From assembly GCF_002736205.1 (NCBI RefSeq), contig NZ_CP024091.1:4027555-4091554 (forward strand): a DNA stretch of 64,000 nt, given 5' to 3'. The notes beneath the pieces were generated by a model. It had not been told where the DNA came from and did not search any database. It worked only from the letters and a program-made list of their open reading frames with translations. This stretch comes from Pedobacter ginsengisoli (GTDB lineage: Bacteria; Bacteroidota; Bacteroidia; Sphingobacteriales; Sphingobacteriaceae). How positions within the stretch are numbered: the stretch's first letter is position 1; every line of letters begins with the position of its first letter. The position numbers and the translations under genes are program-made. Of the stretch, positions 8,254 to 17,475 are shown piece after piece.

Positions 8254-9447
8254 CTATTTAAACAATTTTATAATCTTCCCAACAAATCGAGTTCTTAAGC
8301 TTGAAGCATGGCTTTCTTTTCCCGAAAAATTAACAGAATGCATCATCACATAGCAACGATCCAAGATATTAACTAAAGCATTCTTATCAATTTTAATTGT
8401 TTTGTAATCCAAAACAGAGGCCAGATTATTAAAAACCCAAGCATCTGATCTAACCATATAAACATCACTCATCTTGTTGCCTTGAATACTGACAACGGGA
8501 TAAAAATATTTCCCATTCCATCCACTGTCTATAATAAACTTGACTACCGATTCAATTACACGATCTATAGATTTAGGGTTATCTTTGAGAACACGATTTG
8601 CTAAAATTAAACCTGACAAGATTGAGCTAAATCCCCATAGATGAATGCCTCCACCAAAATCCTTAGGATTATTTGTATATGGAACTATCCCTTCTTGATC
8701 AAAAATATCAACTACATAATTTGCGGCATCCCTAATTAGTTTATCTTGCCTAAATGCCGGACATACCCTTTCAGCATATGAATGCATCTCTACCTGCTGC
8801 ATTTGGTGATAGTTATCAATTTTATCTTTTTGAGGAGATTTTATATCCGTTCTCTTTTGGTCATAATATGGCCAAAATCTACCTAAATATCTATCTGAAT
8901 TTAACAGATTTATATCCAAATACTTTACCATTCCATTATATATACAAATTAACTCACTATCATTAGTTATATTTAATATTCCAAGGTAGTATCCTAATGC
9001 CCCACAAACAAAACTGGTTCCATTATAAACCATTACATTAGACGTTGAATATGGAGCATACGGAATATAATATCCTTCGTCACCACAGTTTATTGCATAT
9101 TTCTTAATCCAGTTTATGGATTTGTCACAAGAATCCCTAACCTTATCATTAAACCCAAAAACCCGACCATATTCTACTGTGGCTAATAGTCCAATCATTT
9201 CTGGAGATGTACTTTCTCCCTTTTTGTGAAGCAAGCCAAAATTAAAATCATATCCAATATCATAACCTCCGTCCTCTTGTTGTATGGTGTATAATATCTC
9301 GAAAATATCATCCGCCCTAAACTTCCATTTAGAATCACTAGTGAATTCATAAAGCTTAATACAACCCAATAGACTTTGGTAAATTGTCTGGCTACACCAT
9401 TTCACAAATGGCGGGTTTAATATCGCCTTCTTTATAAGTTGTTTCAT
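8254..9447 (-). CDS. Unidentified protein, possibly an alpha/alpha-toroid polysaccharide enzyme
   Basis: I do not recognise a named family. The 397 residues have no signal peptide and look mainly helical, with recurrent short motifs of the kind seen in (alpha/alpha)6 toroid folds: QQEDGGYDIGYDFNFGL near residue 55, PEMIGLLATVEYG, GYYIPYAP and GGGIHLWGFSSILSGLILA. Such folds occur in polysaccharide lyases, epimerases and unsaturated-glucuronyl hydrolases. Without a secretion signal it would work in the cytoplasm, perhaps on a lipid-linked intermediate. The ATG overlaps the upstream acyltransferase stop by four bases (ATGA), so it belongs to the same biosynthetic operon. Confidence 0.5.
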   Translation of the reverse strand: MKQLIKKAILNPPFVKWCSQTIYQSLLGCIKLYEFTSDSKWKFRADDIFEILYTIQQEDGGYDIGYDFNFGLLHKKGESTSPEMIGLLATVEYGRVFGFNDKVRDSCDKSINWIKKYAINCGDEGYYIPYAPYSTSNVMVYNGTSFVCGALGYYLGILNITNDSELICIYNGMVKYLDINLLNSDRYLGRFWPYYDQKRTDIKSPQKDKIDNYHQMQQVEMHSYAERVCPAFRQDKLIRDAANYVVDIFDQEGIVPYTNNPKDFGGGIHLWGFSSILSGLILANRVLKDNPKSIDRVIESVVKFIIDSGWNGKYFYPVVSIQGNKMSDVYMVRSDAWVFNNLASVLDYKTIKIDKNALVNILDRCYVMMHSVNFSGKESHASSLRTRFVGKIIKLFK

Positions 9448-10004
9448 TTACAATATTTTTCTGATACTTTACCTATTATTCTACCTGGAATACCAACAAC
9501 GATTGAATCCTCTTCTATGTTTTTTGTTATTACAGACGATGCGGCTAACAAACATGATTTTCCAATTTTAACACCAGAAGTTATGGTAACCCCACTAGCG
9601 ATCCAAGAACCAAAACCAACTATGATAGCCTCACCTACTCCTGGGGCAAAACGAGCACTACCATCTTTAAAGGTATGGTTACTACTAATTATTCTAACAT
9701 ATGGCCCTATAAGCACCTGATCCTCAAGAGTTACCCCCCCTCTCAACCCGCTTATCCAAGACCCGTGACCTATATATACATCATTCCCAATATTAATGTT
9801 ATTTAGATGTTCGAGTTTAACTTGCAGGCCAACTTGAAAATTAGAACCACATTGTTTTAAAAAAGGTCTATACAGAAATCCCCTAATCATGCATCCGTAA
9901 GAATTTTCTGGGAACAACTGACCAAACAATTCAATAAATCTTAAAGGAAAGTATTTGAATGATAGAAGTAACCCAAAAATAAAAACTAATATTTTTTTTA
10001 TCAT
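9444..10004 (-). CDS. Hexapeptide (LbH) acyltransferase, WcaF/maltose-acetyltransferase type
   Basis: 186 residues. After a hydrophobic N-terminal stretch (KKILVFIFGLLLSFKYFPL) come the repeats of a left-handed beta-helix: INIGNDVYIGHGSWISG, EDQVLIGPYVRIISSNHTF and GVKIGKSCLLAASSVITKNI, then the typical C-terminal SIVVGIPGRIIGKV. The His in SSNHTF fits the catalytic histidine of this acetyltransferase group. It probably O-acetylates a sugar of module A. The coding strand contains a G7 tract (plus-strand C7 at 9734-9740) in frame, encoding part of RGGVT, a spot where slippage would inactivate the gene. Confidence 0.8.
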   Translation of the reverse strand: MIKKILVFIFGLLLSFKYFPLRFIELFGQLFPENSYGCMIRGFLYRPFLKQCGSNFQVGLQVKLEHLNNINIGNDVYIGHGSWISGLRGGVTLEDQVLIGPYVRIISSNHTFKDGSARFAPGVGEAIIVGFGSWIASGVTITSGVKIGKSCLLAASSVITKNIEEDSIVVGIPGRIIGKVSEKYCK

Positions 10005-10010
10005 GATGTA

Positions 10011-11471
10011 TTATTTTGATTTTATTAACGATCTTAATTCTCCGAACGAAAATTTATAATATTTGAAAACTATTATAAGTGAGCTCATTAGTATAATTAA
10101 TCGGAAAAGAAGATTAATATCCGCAACTGTAAAAATGCAAACAGCAATAACCACTAGAATAGCTTGACTAAATAAATAATCTCGATTTATCCCTATTTTG
10201 TTATTTATATATTTATTAATTAAATAAAAAAGTCCCACTTGGCCAATAAAAATAGAAATAGATTTACCTATAACAATTCCTATCAATTTATAAGTACTCA
10301 ACAAATAAACACTCCCCATTAAAGTGATGATAACTAGGCAACTATTAAGAAAGAAAGATTTACTAAGATTTTTAGCCAATAAGATCATACTATTTATATT
10401 CCCAATACAGGCAATATTGTATCCAATTAATAATACACAAAAGGACAAATCATAAATCCGTCCTTTAATGTGAAAAGTGTTTAAGATATAGGAAGAAAAA
10501 CACATTAAAATTACAGATATAACTAAATTTATAACAATAATTATGCGCCCAACCTTATTATAAGTTTGAATTAGAAGTTTTTCATCTCCTTGATGAATTA
10601 TTTTAGAAAATGATGCTAATAAAACTTGCCCAATTTTTAGCGGAATAAATCTTACTGTTTCGACTAATTGTATTATAATAAAGTATCTTCCTAGTTCTTT
10701 AACATTTAATATTTTTAAGACAAAGATTTGATCTATATTTTGATATAAAAACGTAATTATTGTCATTAAATGAATAAAAAGTGAAAATGACCAAAAACCC
10801 CTAGGAATAAAGAAACCAACAGAGTTTGAATTAAAATGCCTTCGAATCTTGAAGGTTCCAATAATAATCATTAACACACTTGACAGGATAATAATACTTG
10901 ATAGAAACATTATCAGCGAATCTTGATATTTCAAATTCAATATTGGTATTTTCAAGAAAATTAGGAGCAATATAATTCCTGTATTTAAAAAATTAGGCAG
11001 TTGAGTTATAAACGAAGCTGATTTATAATCTGCTTCCCCTTGCAAAAAATAAACCAAAATCTGCGCAACAATTACAGGCACCGACATTAATAATACATAT
11101 ATATTTTGGGATGACTTAATCTTATTATTCGTCAGATATTCAATAGACTGAGGGAATAACAACAAGACTAAAATGCAAATTAATAACAGCAACATGCATA
11201 CGGCAGAATAAAATGTCAAAAAAGAGAATCTATCCTTCTTTAGGTCTATTTTAGGAACAAGATTAGTTAAAACTGATGATCCACCGAAAACAAAAAAAGA
11301 AGTTATCAAATTAAAGAGAATCATTGTTAAGGCAAAATCAGCAACATATGATCCTGTTGGATCATAGTAAGTAAAAAGCCAATTTCGTAATATAGCAATT
11401 GGACCTCCAATGAAAGAAAATAACAATACCCAAAAAGCTCCCCTTTTTATTTCTTTTGTAATATTTGTCAT
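10011..11471 (-). CDS. wzx: Wzx-type oligosaccharide flippase of module A
   Basis: 486 residues with about fourteen predicted transmembrane segments and an N-terminal cytoplasmic start, TKEIKRGAFWVLLFSFIGG, typical of the polysaccharide-transport (MOP) superfamily. Wzx proteins move undecaprenyl-diphosphate-linked repeat units across the inner membrane. The gene sits between a GT4 gene and an acyltransferase with gaps of 0 and 6 bases. It is noticeably more A/T-rich than the flanking export genes, as is usual for the variable core of such loci. Family assignment is solid; the symbol denotes function only. Confidence 0.85.
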   Translation of the reverse strand: MTNITKEIKRGAFWVLLFSFIGGPIAILRNWLFTYYDPTGSYVADFALTMILFNLITSFFVFGGSSVLTNLVPKIDLKKDRFSFLTFYSAVCMLLLLICILVLLLFPQSIEYLTNNKIKSSQNIYVLLMSVPVIVAQILVYFLQGEADYKSASFITQLPNFLNTGIILLLIFLKIPILNLKYQDSLIMFLSSIIILSSVLMIIIGTFKIRRHFNSNSVGFFIPRGFWSFSLFIHLMTIITFLYQNIDQIFVLKILNVKELGRYFIIIQLVETVRFIPLKIGQVLLASFSKIIHQGDEKLLIQTYNKVGRIIIVINLVISVILMCFSSYILNTFHIKGRIYDLSFCVLLIGYNIACIGNINSMILLAKNLSKSFFLNSCLVIITLMGSVYLLSTYKLIGIVIGKSISIFIGQVGLFYLINKYINNKIGINRDYLFSQAILVVIAVCIFTVADINLLFRLIILMSSLIIVFKYYKFSFGELRSLIKSK

Positions 11472-12659
11472 TTACTCCAACTTTAACGTTTCATTTACCA
11501 TAGTATTCCAGCAAAAATGTTTTTCAATATATTCGATATTTTTGGCCCGCATATTTTCTTTAATGCTAGGATCTATCGCTATTAATGCTTGTATGGCATT
11601 TGATAATTCTATTGCAGAAAATTCGTTTACAACGATTCCATTATAATCGTTAATGACAATTTCATCGATGGCAGTTTTAAAGTCAGGATTCTTCCCAAAA
11701 CCAACTACTGGTGTTCCACAAGATAACGATTCAATAAGGACTTGTCCAAAAGTCTCAATTTTGGTCGGTAAAACAGTAAGTTCGGCCTTTGAATATAACA
11801 ATGGTAAATACTTTTTATGTGCTCCCAAGAAAAAAACTTTATTTTTCATTCCTTTACTCTGAACATACTGTTTTAAAAAAGGTAAATAAGGCCCATCACC
11901 CACAATATTTAATCTAACACCATTTAAATTTATAAAGCTATCTATTAATATTTCTAAGTTTTTCGCTGGAGCAATTCTTCCAACATATAGAACATACTTA
12001 TCCTTTATTAGAGGAATTTCATTCAGTACTTCCTCAGGATATTGCTGTACATCGAAAATAGTTCTATCTACACCTGGCTGAATAACATGAATTACTTTAC
12101 TCTTAATTCCTGTTTCTTCTAAAAGTTGTTTTTTCATCATCTTACTAAAAACAACACCAATTATTTTTGGGGATCCCATTAGGTTCCTATCAATACGCGA
12201 TAACGAATATCTGTCCAAAATTTTTAACCCCTTAAAAATAGTTCTCTTAAAAAAACGATAACTACTTAAGTTTGAATACAAGCCATCAACGTTTAAGTTA
12301 CTTGTAGTAGAAAAAATATGCTTAACCACCTTAACTCTATTACATCTTATAAGTCCAGCAGCAACAATCGAATTTCTAGACCAAATTTGGTCCGGATTAT
12401 ATGAATCTATTACTTTTTCAATTGCTATGGACGCTATATTTTTTATCCGTTTATGTAAAATATATGAAATTTTACTGCTCTCAAATGCGTACCTATAAAC
12501 TGGAATTCCATCAACATTTGGATATTCATAAGCTCCATCAAAAGCTAATATAGCAACCTCATAACCCTGCTCCTTTAAACTCTTGGCTATATACCTTAAA
12601 GATGTTTCTACACCCCCGACTTTTGGAAAATAATATAGGCTGACTAATAAAATTTTCAT
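11472..12659 (-). CDS. Glycosyltransferase family 4
   Basis: 395 residues, GT-B fold. The N-terminal loop PKVGGVETSLRYIAKSL and the donor-side YVGRIAPAKNLEILIDSF and ETFGQVLIESLSCGTPVVGF mark a GT4 retaining glycosyltransferase. It is the first glycosyltransferase after the sugar-nucleotide dehydrogenase in transcription order, so it could use the UDP-uronic acid made by that enzyme, but this is a guess from position. The 109 bases between this gene and the dehydrogenase gene are the largest gap inside the operon; I found no clear promoter in them. Confidence 0.85.
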   Translation of the reverse strand: MKILLVSLYYFPKVGGVETSLRYIAKSLKEQGYEVAILAFDGAYEYPNVDGIPVYRYAFESSKISYILHKRIKNIASIAIEKVIDSYNPDQIWSRNSIVAAGLIRCNRVKVVKHIFSTTSNLNVDGLYSNLSSYRFFKRTIFKGLKILDRYSLSRIDRNLMGSPKIIGVVFSKMMKKQLLEETGIKSKVIHVIQPGVDRTIFDVQQYPEEVLNEIPLIKDKYVLYVGRIAPAKNLEILIDSFINLNGVRLNIVGDGPYLPFLKQYVQSKGMKNKVFFLGAHKKYLPLLYSKAELTVLPTKIETFGQVLIESLSCGTPVVGFGKNPDFKTAIDEIVINDYNGIVVNEFSAIELSNAIQALIAIDPSIKENMRAKNIEYIEKHFCWNTMVNETLKLE

Positions 12660-12768
12660 ATTCCTTTTTTCCCATATAATACTACCACATGGATAAACAC
12701 CCTTTCGTAGTAACTTACATCACCAAAACGCTATAAATAAAGATTCAAGAGATAATATACTACTGAAA

Positions 12769-14070
12769 TTATAGCCTGCCGTCTACTATCGCTCTATCTA
12801 GGCACGCCTTTGTATCAAAAATTACCCCATTATCTCGTTTTATCTTGTTATAGTCAATTTTTAAAAAATCACTATGTGCAACAGCAACTATAATAGAATC
12901 ATAGATGTTTCCATCTATTAAACTATTTAAAATATCGATTCCATACTCGTGCTTAACCTCGTTAGCATCCGCCCAAGGATCGTAAACATCAACATCCAAT
13001 CCAAATTGAACTAGTTCATGATAAATGTCAACCACCCTTGTATTGCGTACATCGGGACAGTTTTCTTTGAAAGTAATTCCTAATATTAACGCTTTTGATC
13101 CTTTAATTTTATGGTCCTTCTGGATCATTAATTTGACTACTTTATCCGCGACAAAGGGGCCCATATTATCATTAACACGACGTCCCGATAAAATCACTTG
13201 GGGGTGATATCCTAATGACTGAGCTTTATGAGCCAGATAATAAGGATCAACTCCAATACAATGGCCACCTACCAATCCAGGTTGATATTTGAGAAAATTC
13301 CATTTAGTTCCCGCTGCATCTATTACATCATTAGTATCGATCCCAATTCTGTCAAAAATCAAAGACAATTCATTAACAAATGAAATGTTTACGTCTCGTT
13401 GTGCGTTTTCAATTGCCTTAGAAGCTTCTGCTACTTTGATACTAGGAGCTTTGTGTGTTCCAGCAGTTATTATAGATCCATATAAATCGTCAACAAGATT
13501 GGCAATCTCAATTGTTGAGCCAGAGGTGACCTTTTTAATCTTTGTCAATGTATTTATTTTATCGCCAGGATTTATTCTCTCTGGCGAATATCCCGCGAAA
13601 AAATCTTTATTGAATTTCAATCCTGAAACTCTTTCCAATACAGGAACACATTCATCTTCTGTACAACCTGGGTAAACAGTAGATTCATAGATAACTAAAT
13701 CTCCTATTTTCAAAATGCTCCCTAGCATCTCTGAAGCCTTAATCAATGGCTTCAAATCTGGTGCTTTAAATTGATCTATAGGCGTGGGTACAGTAACTAT
13801 AAATATGTTATAATTCCTCAAGTCTTCCTTGTTAAAAGAGAACGACAGACCAATACCTAATGTCTCCTTTTTTTTATTGATTGCGTTACTCAAGTCTTGA
13901 AGGTTTGCTTCTTTAGTTCGATCTTCTCCCTGACTAAGCTCATAAACTCTAGACTTGTTGATATCAAATCCCAAGACATCATAGTTTTTACTAAATTCTA
14001 TCGCTAGTGGCAATCCCACATATCCTAAGCCAATAACGGCAATTTTTGAACTACGAACAGTTATTTGCAT
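12769..14070 (-). CDS. UDP-N-acetylhexosamine 6-dehydrogenase (TviB/WbpO type)
   Basis: 433 residues of the UDP-glucose/GDP-mannose dehydrogenase family. The NAD motif is [38 protein letters not shown] and the catalytic cysteine loop [15 protein letters not shown] are intact; the segment [14 protein letters not shown] is characteristic of the Vi-antigen TviB/WbpO branch, which oxidises UDP-GlcNAc or UDP-GalNAc to the uronic acid. The module A polysaccharide therefore probably contains an N-acetylhexosaminuronic acid. A UDP-ManNAc dehydrogenase (WecC) is less likely, and no 2-epimerase is in the window. The gene follows wzc by 12 bases. Confidence 0.85.
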   Translation of the reverse strand: MQITVRSSKIAVIGLGYVGLPLAIEFSKNYDVLGFDINKSRVYELSQGEDRTKEANLQDLSNAINKKKETLGIGLSFSFNKEDLRNYNIFIVTVPTPIDQFKAPDLKPLIKASEMLGSILKIGDLVIYESTVYPGCTEDECVPVLERVSGLKFNKDFFAGYSPERINPGDKINTLTKIKKVTSGSTIEIANLVDDLYGSIITAGTHKAPSIKVAEASKAIENAQRDVNISFVNELSLIFDRIGIDTNDVIDAAGTKWNFLKYQPGLVGGHCIGVDPYYLAHKAQSLGYHPQVILSGRRVNDNMGPFVADKVVKLMIQKDHKIKGSKALILGITFKENCPDVRNTRVVDIYHELVQFGLDVDVYDPWADANEVKHEYGIDILNSLIDGNIYDSIIVAVAHSDFLKIDYNKIKRDNGVIFDTKACLDRAIVDGRL

Positions 14071-14082
14071 TGTTGATTAATA

Positions 14083-16485
14083 TTAAAATCGTTTAATTAT
14101 ATCTTTAAAAATAGCCTTGATTGTTCTATTACTATATTGGTTATCATCAGAATAATAACCGTAACCATATCCATATCCATATCCATATCCATATCCATGG
14201 CTTCCTCCCAATTTTACCCCATTTAGAATTATATTGAGCTTAGGAAATTTTTTATTGCGAAATAATACATTCATATTACTTATCTGATTCTTAAAGGTTA
14301 CATTTTGTCTAACTAAATAAAATGTAGCATCTGCTAACTTGGCAAGAATCTGTGCATCTGTAACTAACCCAACTGGTGGGGTATCAATAAATACTTCATC
14401 AAAGTTTTCCTTTAAGTAATTTATCAAAATATCGATTTCAGGTTGAATCAACAACTCAGATGGGTTAGGCGGAATTGGACCAGATCCTATTACGAATAAA
14501 TTCGAATTTATTCCAGAAGGCTGAATTATATCTTCTATTTCGGCCTTCCCAATTAAATAATTGCTTAAGCCAGTTTTATTTGCTAAATTAAGATACTTAC
14601 TTACCTTGGGTTTACGTAAATCCAACTCTAACAGTACTGTTTTTCTATCACTAATAGCTAAAGCAGCCGCAATGTTAGTAGAGACAAAACTCTTCCCTTC
14701 CCCAGACATACTAGATGTCAATAGTGTGACACGTCCCTTACCTGAAGGATTTTGTTTTCCGTGCAAGAATTGCATATTAGTACGAATTGCGCGAAACTGT
14801 TCTGCAATTGCTTTACGACTATGTGCATTGACAACAATCGATTCGGTCCCTTCATTGTACAAAATTTCCCCCAAGATAGGTGCTTCTGTTAATTTATTTA
14901 TATCAGATGAACTTTCTATTTTATTGCTCAATAAATCCTTGGCGTATAAATAACCAATAGGCAAAATAACTCCTAGAATCAGTGCAGTTAAAAACACAAT
15001 TTTTCGCTTAGGATTAATGGGAGTTTTTGATGCAAATGCAGGATCTACAGTTCGACTATCCGCAACCGTAGAGGCATAAGATAACACAGCTTCTTCCTTT
15101 TTTTGTAACAAATAAAGATATAGTGTTTCCTTTATTGATTGTTGCCGTTTAATACTAATAAATTGACGTTCTTGACCAGGTAATCGTTTGATAGAATTTT
15201 GATATTGATCATTATAGCCTTGGAGTTCCCTTTTGGTATTAAGTAGTGAATTTGAGATATTTTCTACTGTTGAAAGAATTCCTGCTCTAGTAGTTTCAAT
15301 TTGCTTCTCTATTGGCCCTAACAATGGATTCCCGGGTTGAGTGGTGGCCAATAATTTATCATGCTTGAGTTGCAAGTCACTCAATTGAGTGACTTGGCCT
15401 AACAATACAGGATCATTAATCCCCATAATACTAGGCAATTTCTCTCCTGCAGAATTAGATGTCACATACCTTTGAATATCTTTAACAACACTTATTTGCA
15501 ATTCAACTTCATTAATCTTAGCATCATTTGACTTAACATTTTCCAAATACAATTGGGCGTCACTAGTTAGATCTGTTAATCCTCTACTACTTTTGAAACC
15601 TTCCACATCTTTTTCCACATCATTAAGCTCCCCGCTAATAAGCTTCAACCTCTCATCAATAAATACCATGGTACTTTGGGTAGTTTTATTTTTATCTGCT
15701 AGCGAAGCTTCATTATATACCTGGATCAAAGTATTCAAAATATCTTTCCCTCTTTTAGGAACAGTTGTTTCAAAGCCTAAATTTAGTACAGTTGACTGCT
15801 TGCTAGATAAAGCAACATTCAGAAAGCCTAAATAACGATCCACAACAAGTTGCGGATCATAAATGGTTATATTTAGTTCTTTCTTCTTCCACCCCTTAAA
15901 ATTCTGATTAGTTGATATTTTATAAATACCTAGCGAGTTACGTTGCAACTCATTTAAGGTTCCGGTTATTCTTTTTCCAGTCTCTTGTTCTTCCAATAAA
16001 TAAGTATCCTTAGATGGGAAAGTTAAAGCCAATACCTTACCATACCACAAACTATCCATTTGAACTACACCAATATCCACTGGCTTAATAGAATATGCAT
16101 CGGAATTGATCACGCGCCCCTCTGCTTTGTAACCAATACTAAGATTCAGCCTATCTACAACTTTACGCATTAACGTTTTAGATTTAAGGATTTCAATCTC
16201 ATTATCAACCACCTTTGAGCTACCGAAAAGATCTAACTCATTTAATAAATCCCCCCCACTAGGCACACCACCTTTTTTGTCGTCCTTAATAAGTAAAGTA
16301 CTATTTACTACATAAACAGGCTCAGCATATCGCAAATAAAAGAATGCGAGCACTAGAAATAGCAATATGCTCAACATAAATACAGGCCAATGAAAAATAT
16401 ATTTGTTTAGAGTTTCTCTGATATTAATTGTCTGCTCATTCTCAGTAATAACGGAATTACCGTTGACATTATCTTCACTATTCAT
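14083..16485 (-). CDS. wzc: Wzc-type tyrosine-protein kinase/polysaccharide co-polymerase
   Basis: 800 residues. TM1 is at about 32-52 (VFMLSILLFLVLAFFYL), a periplasmic Wzz-like domain with coiled-coil follows, and TM2 is at about 492-513. The cytoplasmic BY-kinase has Walker A SGEGKSF near 596, Walker A' LLELDLRKP near 620 and Walker B FIDTPPVGLVTDAQ near 702. The C-terminus holds a tyrosine cluster of seven Gly-Tyr pairs plus one more Tyr, then SDDNQYSNRT. Autophosphorylation of this tail controls chain length and export with the Wza partner encoded just upstream; the CpsB-like phosphatase at 17476 is the likely counter-enzyme. A plus-strand C7 tract (16251-16257) lies in frame near the N-terminus. 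Confidence 0.9.
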   Translation of the reverse strand: MNSEDNVNGNSVITENEQTINIRETLNKYIFHWPVFMLSILLFLVLAFFYLRYAEPVYVVNSTLLIKDDKKGGVPSGGDLLNELDLFGSSKVVDNEIEILKSKTLMRKVVDRLNLSIGYKAEGRVINSDAYSIKPVDIGVVQMDSLWYGKVLALTFPSKDTYLLEEQETGKRITGTLNELQRNSLGIYKISTNQNFKGWKKKELNITIYDPQLVVDRYLGFLNVALSSKQSTVLNLGFETTVPKRGKDILNTLIQVYNEASLADKNKTTQSTMVFIDERLKLISGELNDVEKDVEGFKSSRGLTDLTSDAQLYLENVKSNDAKINEVELQISVVKDIQRYVTSNSAGEKLPSIMGINDPVLLGQVTQLSDLQLKHDKLLATTQPGNPLLGPIEKQIETTRAGILSTVENISNSLLNTKRELQGYNDQYQNSIKRLPGQERQFISIKRQQSIKETLYLYLLQKKEEAVLSYASTVADSRTVDPAFASKTPINPKRKIVFLTALILGVILPIGYLYAKDLLSNKIESSSDINKLTEAPILGEILYNEGTESIVVNAHSRKAIAEQFRAIRTNMQFLHGKQNPSGKGRVTLLTSSMSGEGKSFVSTNIAAALAISDRKTVLLELDLRKPKVSKYLNLANKTGLSNYLIGKAEIEDIIQPSGINSNLFVIGSGPIPPNPSELLIQPEIDILINYLKENFDEVFIDTPPVGLVTDAQILAKLADATFYLVRQNVTFKNQISNMNVLFRNKKFPKLNIILNGVKLGGSHGYGYGYGYGYGYGYYSDDNQYSNRTIKAIFKDIIKRF
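14165..14198 (-). repeat. Hexanucleotide tandem repeat encoding the Gly-Tyr tail of Wzc
   Basis: On the + strand CCATAT occurs five times in perfect tandem, followed by CCAT. On the coding strand this is GGATAT, that is Gly-Tyr, and the tail continues with synonymous GGTTAC and GGTTAT. Because the unit is six bases, gain or loss of copies changes the number of phosphorylatable tyrosines without changing frame. Confidence 0.9.
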
Positions 16486-16494
16486 AAATCAATC

Positions 16495-17271
16495 TTAAAA
16501 ACGGGAAATTAATAATGCAAGTACAGACAAAGCAGAAAGTATAATACTTACATTCCTATAACTTGAATCAACACTAGCATATTTAGCATTACCAGGCTGA
16601 ACATATAACAGATCATTATTTTGCATATAATAATAAGGAGAATTAAAGAGTTCTTTACTTTGCATATTTAATCTAATGTATTCTCTTTTGCCTTGTTTCT
16701 CCCTAATTAGAAGCACATTAGTTCTAACAGCTGTAATATTTAAATCACCCGCCATGCTTATAGCCTCAGAAACAGTAACTCTCTCATTTTGAATAGGATA
16801 AACCCCGGGACGCGCCACATCTCCTAGCACATTAACTTTAAAATTCACTAAGCGTAGGCTCACTACTGGTTCTTTTAAATAAGCTAACAACTTATTTTGA
16901 ATTAACTCTCGAGCTTTTATTGTTGTTAAACCTTCTACTTTAATATCACCAATTAAAGGCAACTGAATAGCCCCCTCTTGATCTACTGCAAATCCATTTG
17001 CTGTAAGCATTGGATCAATGGATGACGATCCATTTCCTTGAGAAGAACTTGTATTACCTAAATTAAAAATTGCGGATGCTTCTGGATTCAAACTAGAAAC
17101 TGTAATTGCCAAGATATCATTCTTCTCGATCTTTAATACAGTTTTATTGCTAATCTGTTCTGTAAGTACGCTATCAACTGGCAAGTCCTGAAAATAAGGC
17201 ACCGACTTATATTTTACGCCGCAAGAACTCATAAATAGAATTGCAGCAATCAAGTAAAAGGATTTTCTCAT
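16495..17271 (-). CDS. wza: Wza-type polysaccharide export lipoprotein
   Basis: 258 residues. The signal sequence ends in a lipobox, LFMSSC, with the lipidated Cys at position 17. A Poly_export domain (ILAITVSSLNPEASAIFNLG) is followed by an SLBB domain containing VNVLGDVARPGVYPIQNERVT. The C-terminus ends in a hydrophobic segment, VSIILSALSVLALLISRF, fitting the outer-membrane helix of OPX proteins. It should form the outer-membrane exit channel working with the Wzc-type protein encoded 10 bases downstream. It is the first gene of the module A operon, and the promoter-like element and palindrome at 17301-17348 lie just upstream. Confidence 0.85.
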   Translation of the reverse strand: MRKSFYLIAAILFMSSCGVKYKSVPYFQDLPVDSVLTEQISNKTVLKIEKNDILAITVSSLNPEASAIFNLGNTSSSQGNGSSSIDPMLTANGFAVDQEGAIQLPLIGDIKVEGLTTIKARELIQNKLLAYLKEPVVSLRLVNFKVNVLGDVARPGVYPIQNERVTVSEAISMAGDLNITAVRTNVLLIREKQGKREYIRLNMQSKELFNSPYYYMQNNDLLYVQPGNAKYASVDSSYRNVSIILSALSVLALLISRF

Positions 17272-17300
17272 AGGCTTTCTAGCACATTTTTTAAATTTTT

Positions 17301-17308
17301 CAAAGATA
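17301..17308 (-). promoter_or_regulatory. Candidate -7 promoter element for the module A operon
   Basis: Reading leftwards the sequence is TATCTTTG, a full match to the Bacteroidota -7 consensus TAnnTTTG, about 30 bases before the wza start codon. No TTTG -33 box is present at the right distance; that position is occupied by the palindrome at 17326-17348. Predicted by eye only. Confidence 0.4.
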
Positions 17309-17325
17309 ACACTTAAAATTTACTC

Positions 17326-17348
17326 ATTAATGATAAATAATCATTAAT
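17326..17348. promoter_or_regulatory. Perfect interrupted palindrome, candidate operator between wza and cpsB
   Basis: Nine-base arms ATTAATGAT and ATCATTAAT flank a five-base AAATA spacer. The element lies in the divergent intergenic region and covers the place where the -33 box of the leftward promoter should be. A dimeric regulator could bind here. The A/T-rich background makes chance palindromes more likely, so the assignment is tentative. Confidence 0.4.
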
Positions 17349-17475
17349 TCAGAGTACAACACTATACAAATTGTCTTTGTTTATAATTCAAACCCCCATT
17401 CACAAATTCCATACCATAAAGTCTTAAATTTTATACTTAGCTTCGTATTTGATTAATTATTCTAAAAAAAAGAAC

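Noticed and set aside
12660-12768. 109-base gap considered as an internal promoter
   Set aside because: No TAnnTTTG element and no convincing palindrome found on the coding strand.
13289-13675. Rightward open frame of 128 codons inside the dehydrogenase gene
   Set aside because: Antisense shadow; the leftward frame encodes a complete UDP-sugar dehydrogenase with its catalytic cysteine.
14165-14198. Tandem repeat considered as a CRISPR-like array or intergenic satellite
   Set aside because: The unit is six bases without spacers and lies in frame inside wzc, encoding Gly-Tyr.
17449-17475. TTG at 17449 as start of the CpsB-type phosphatase
   Set aside because: ATG at 17476 gives the usual family N-terminus; the extra nine residues are lysine-rich leader sequence without a family match.
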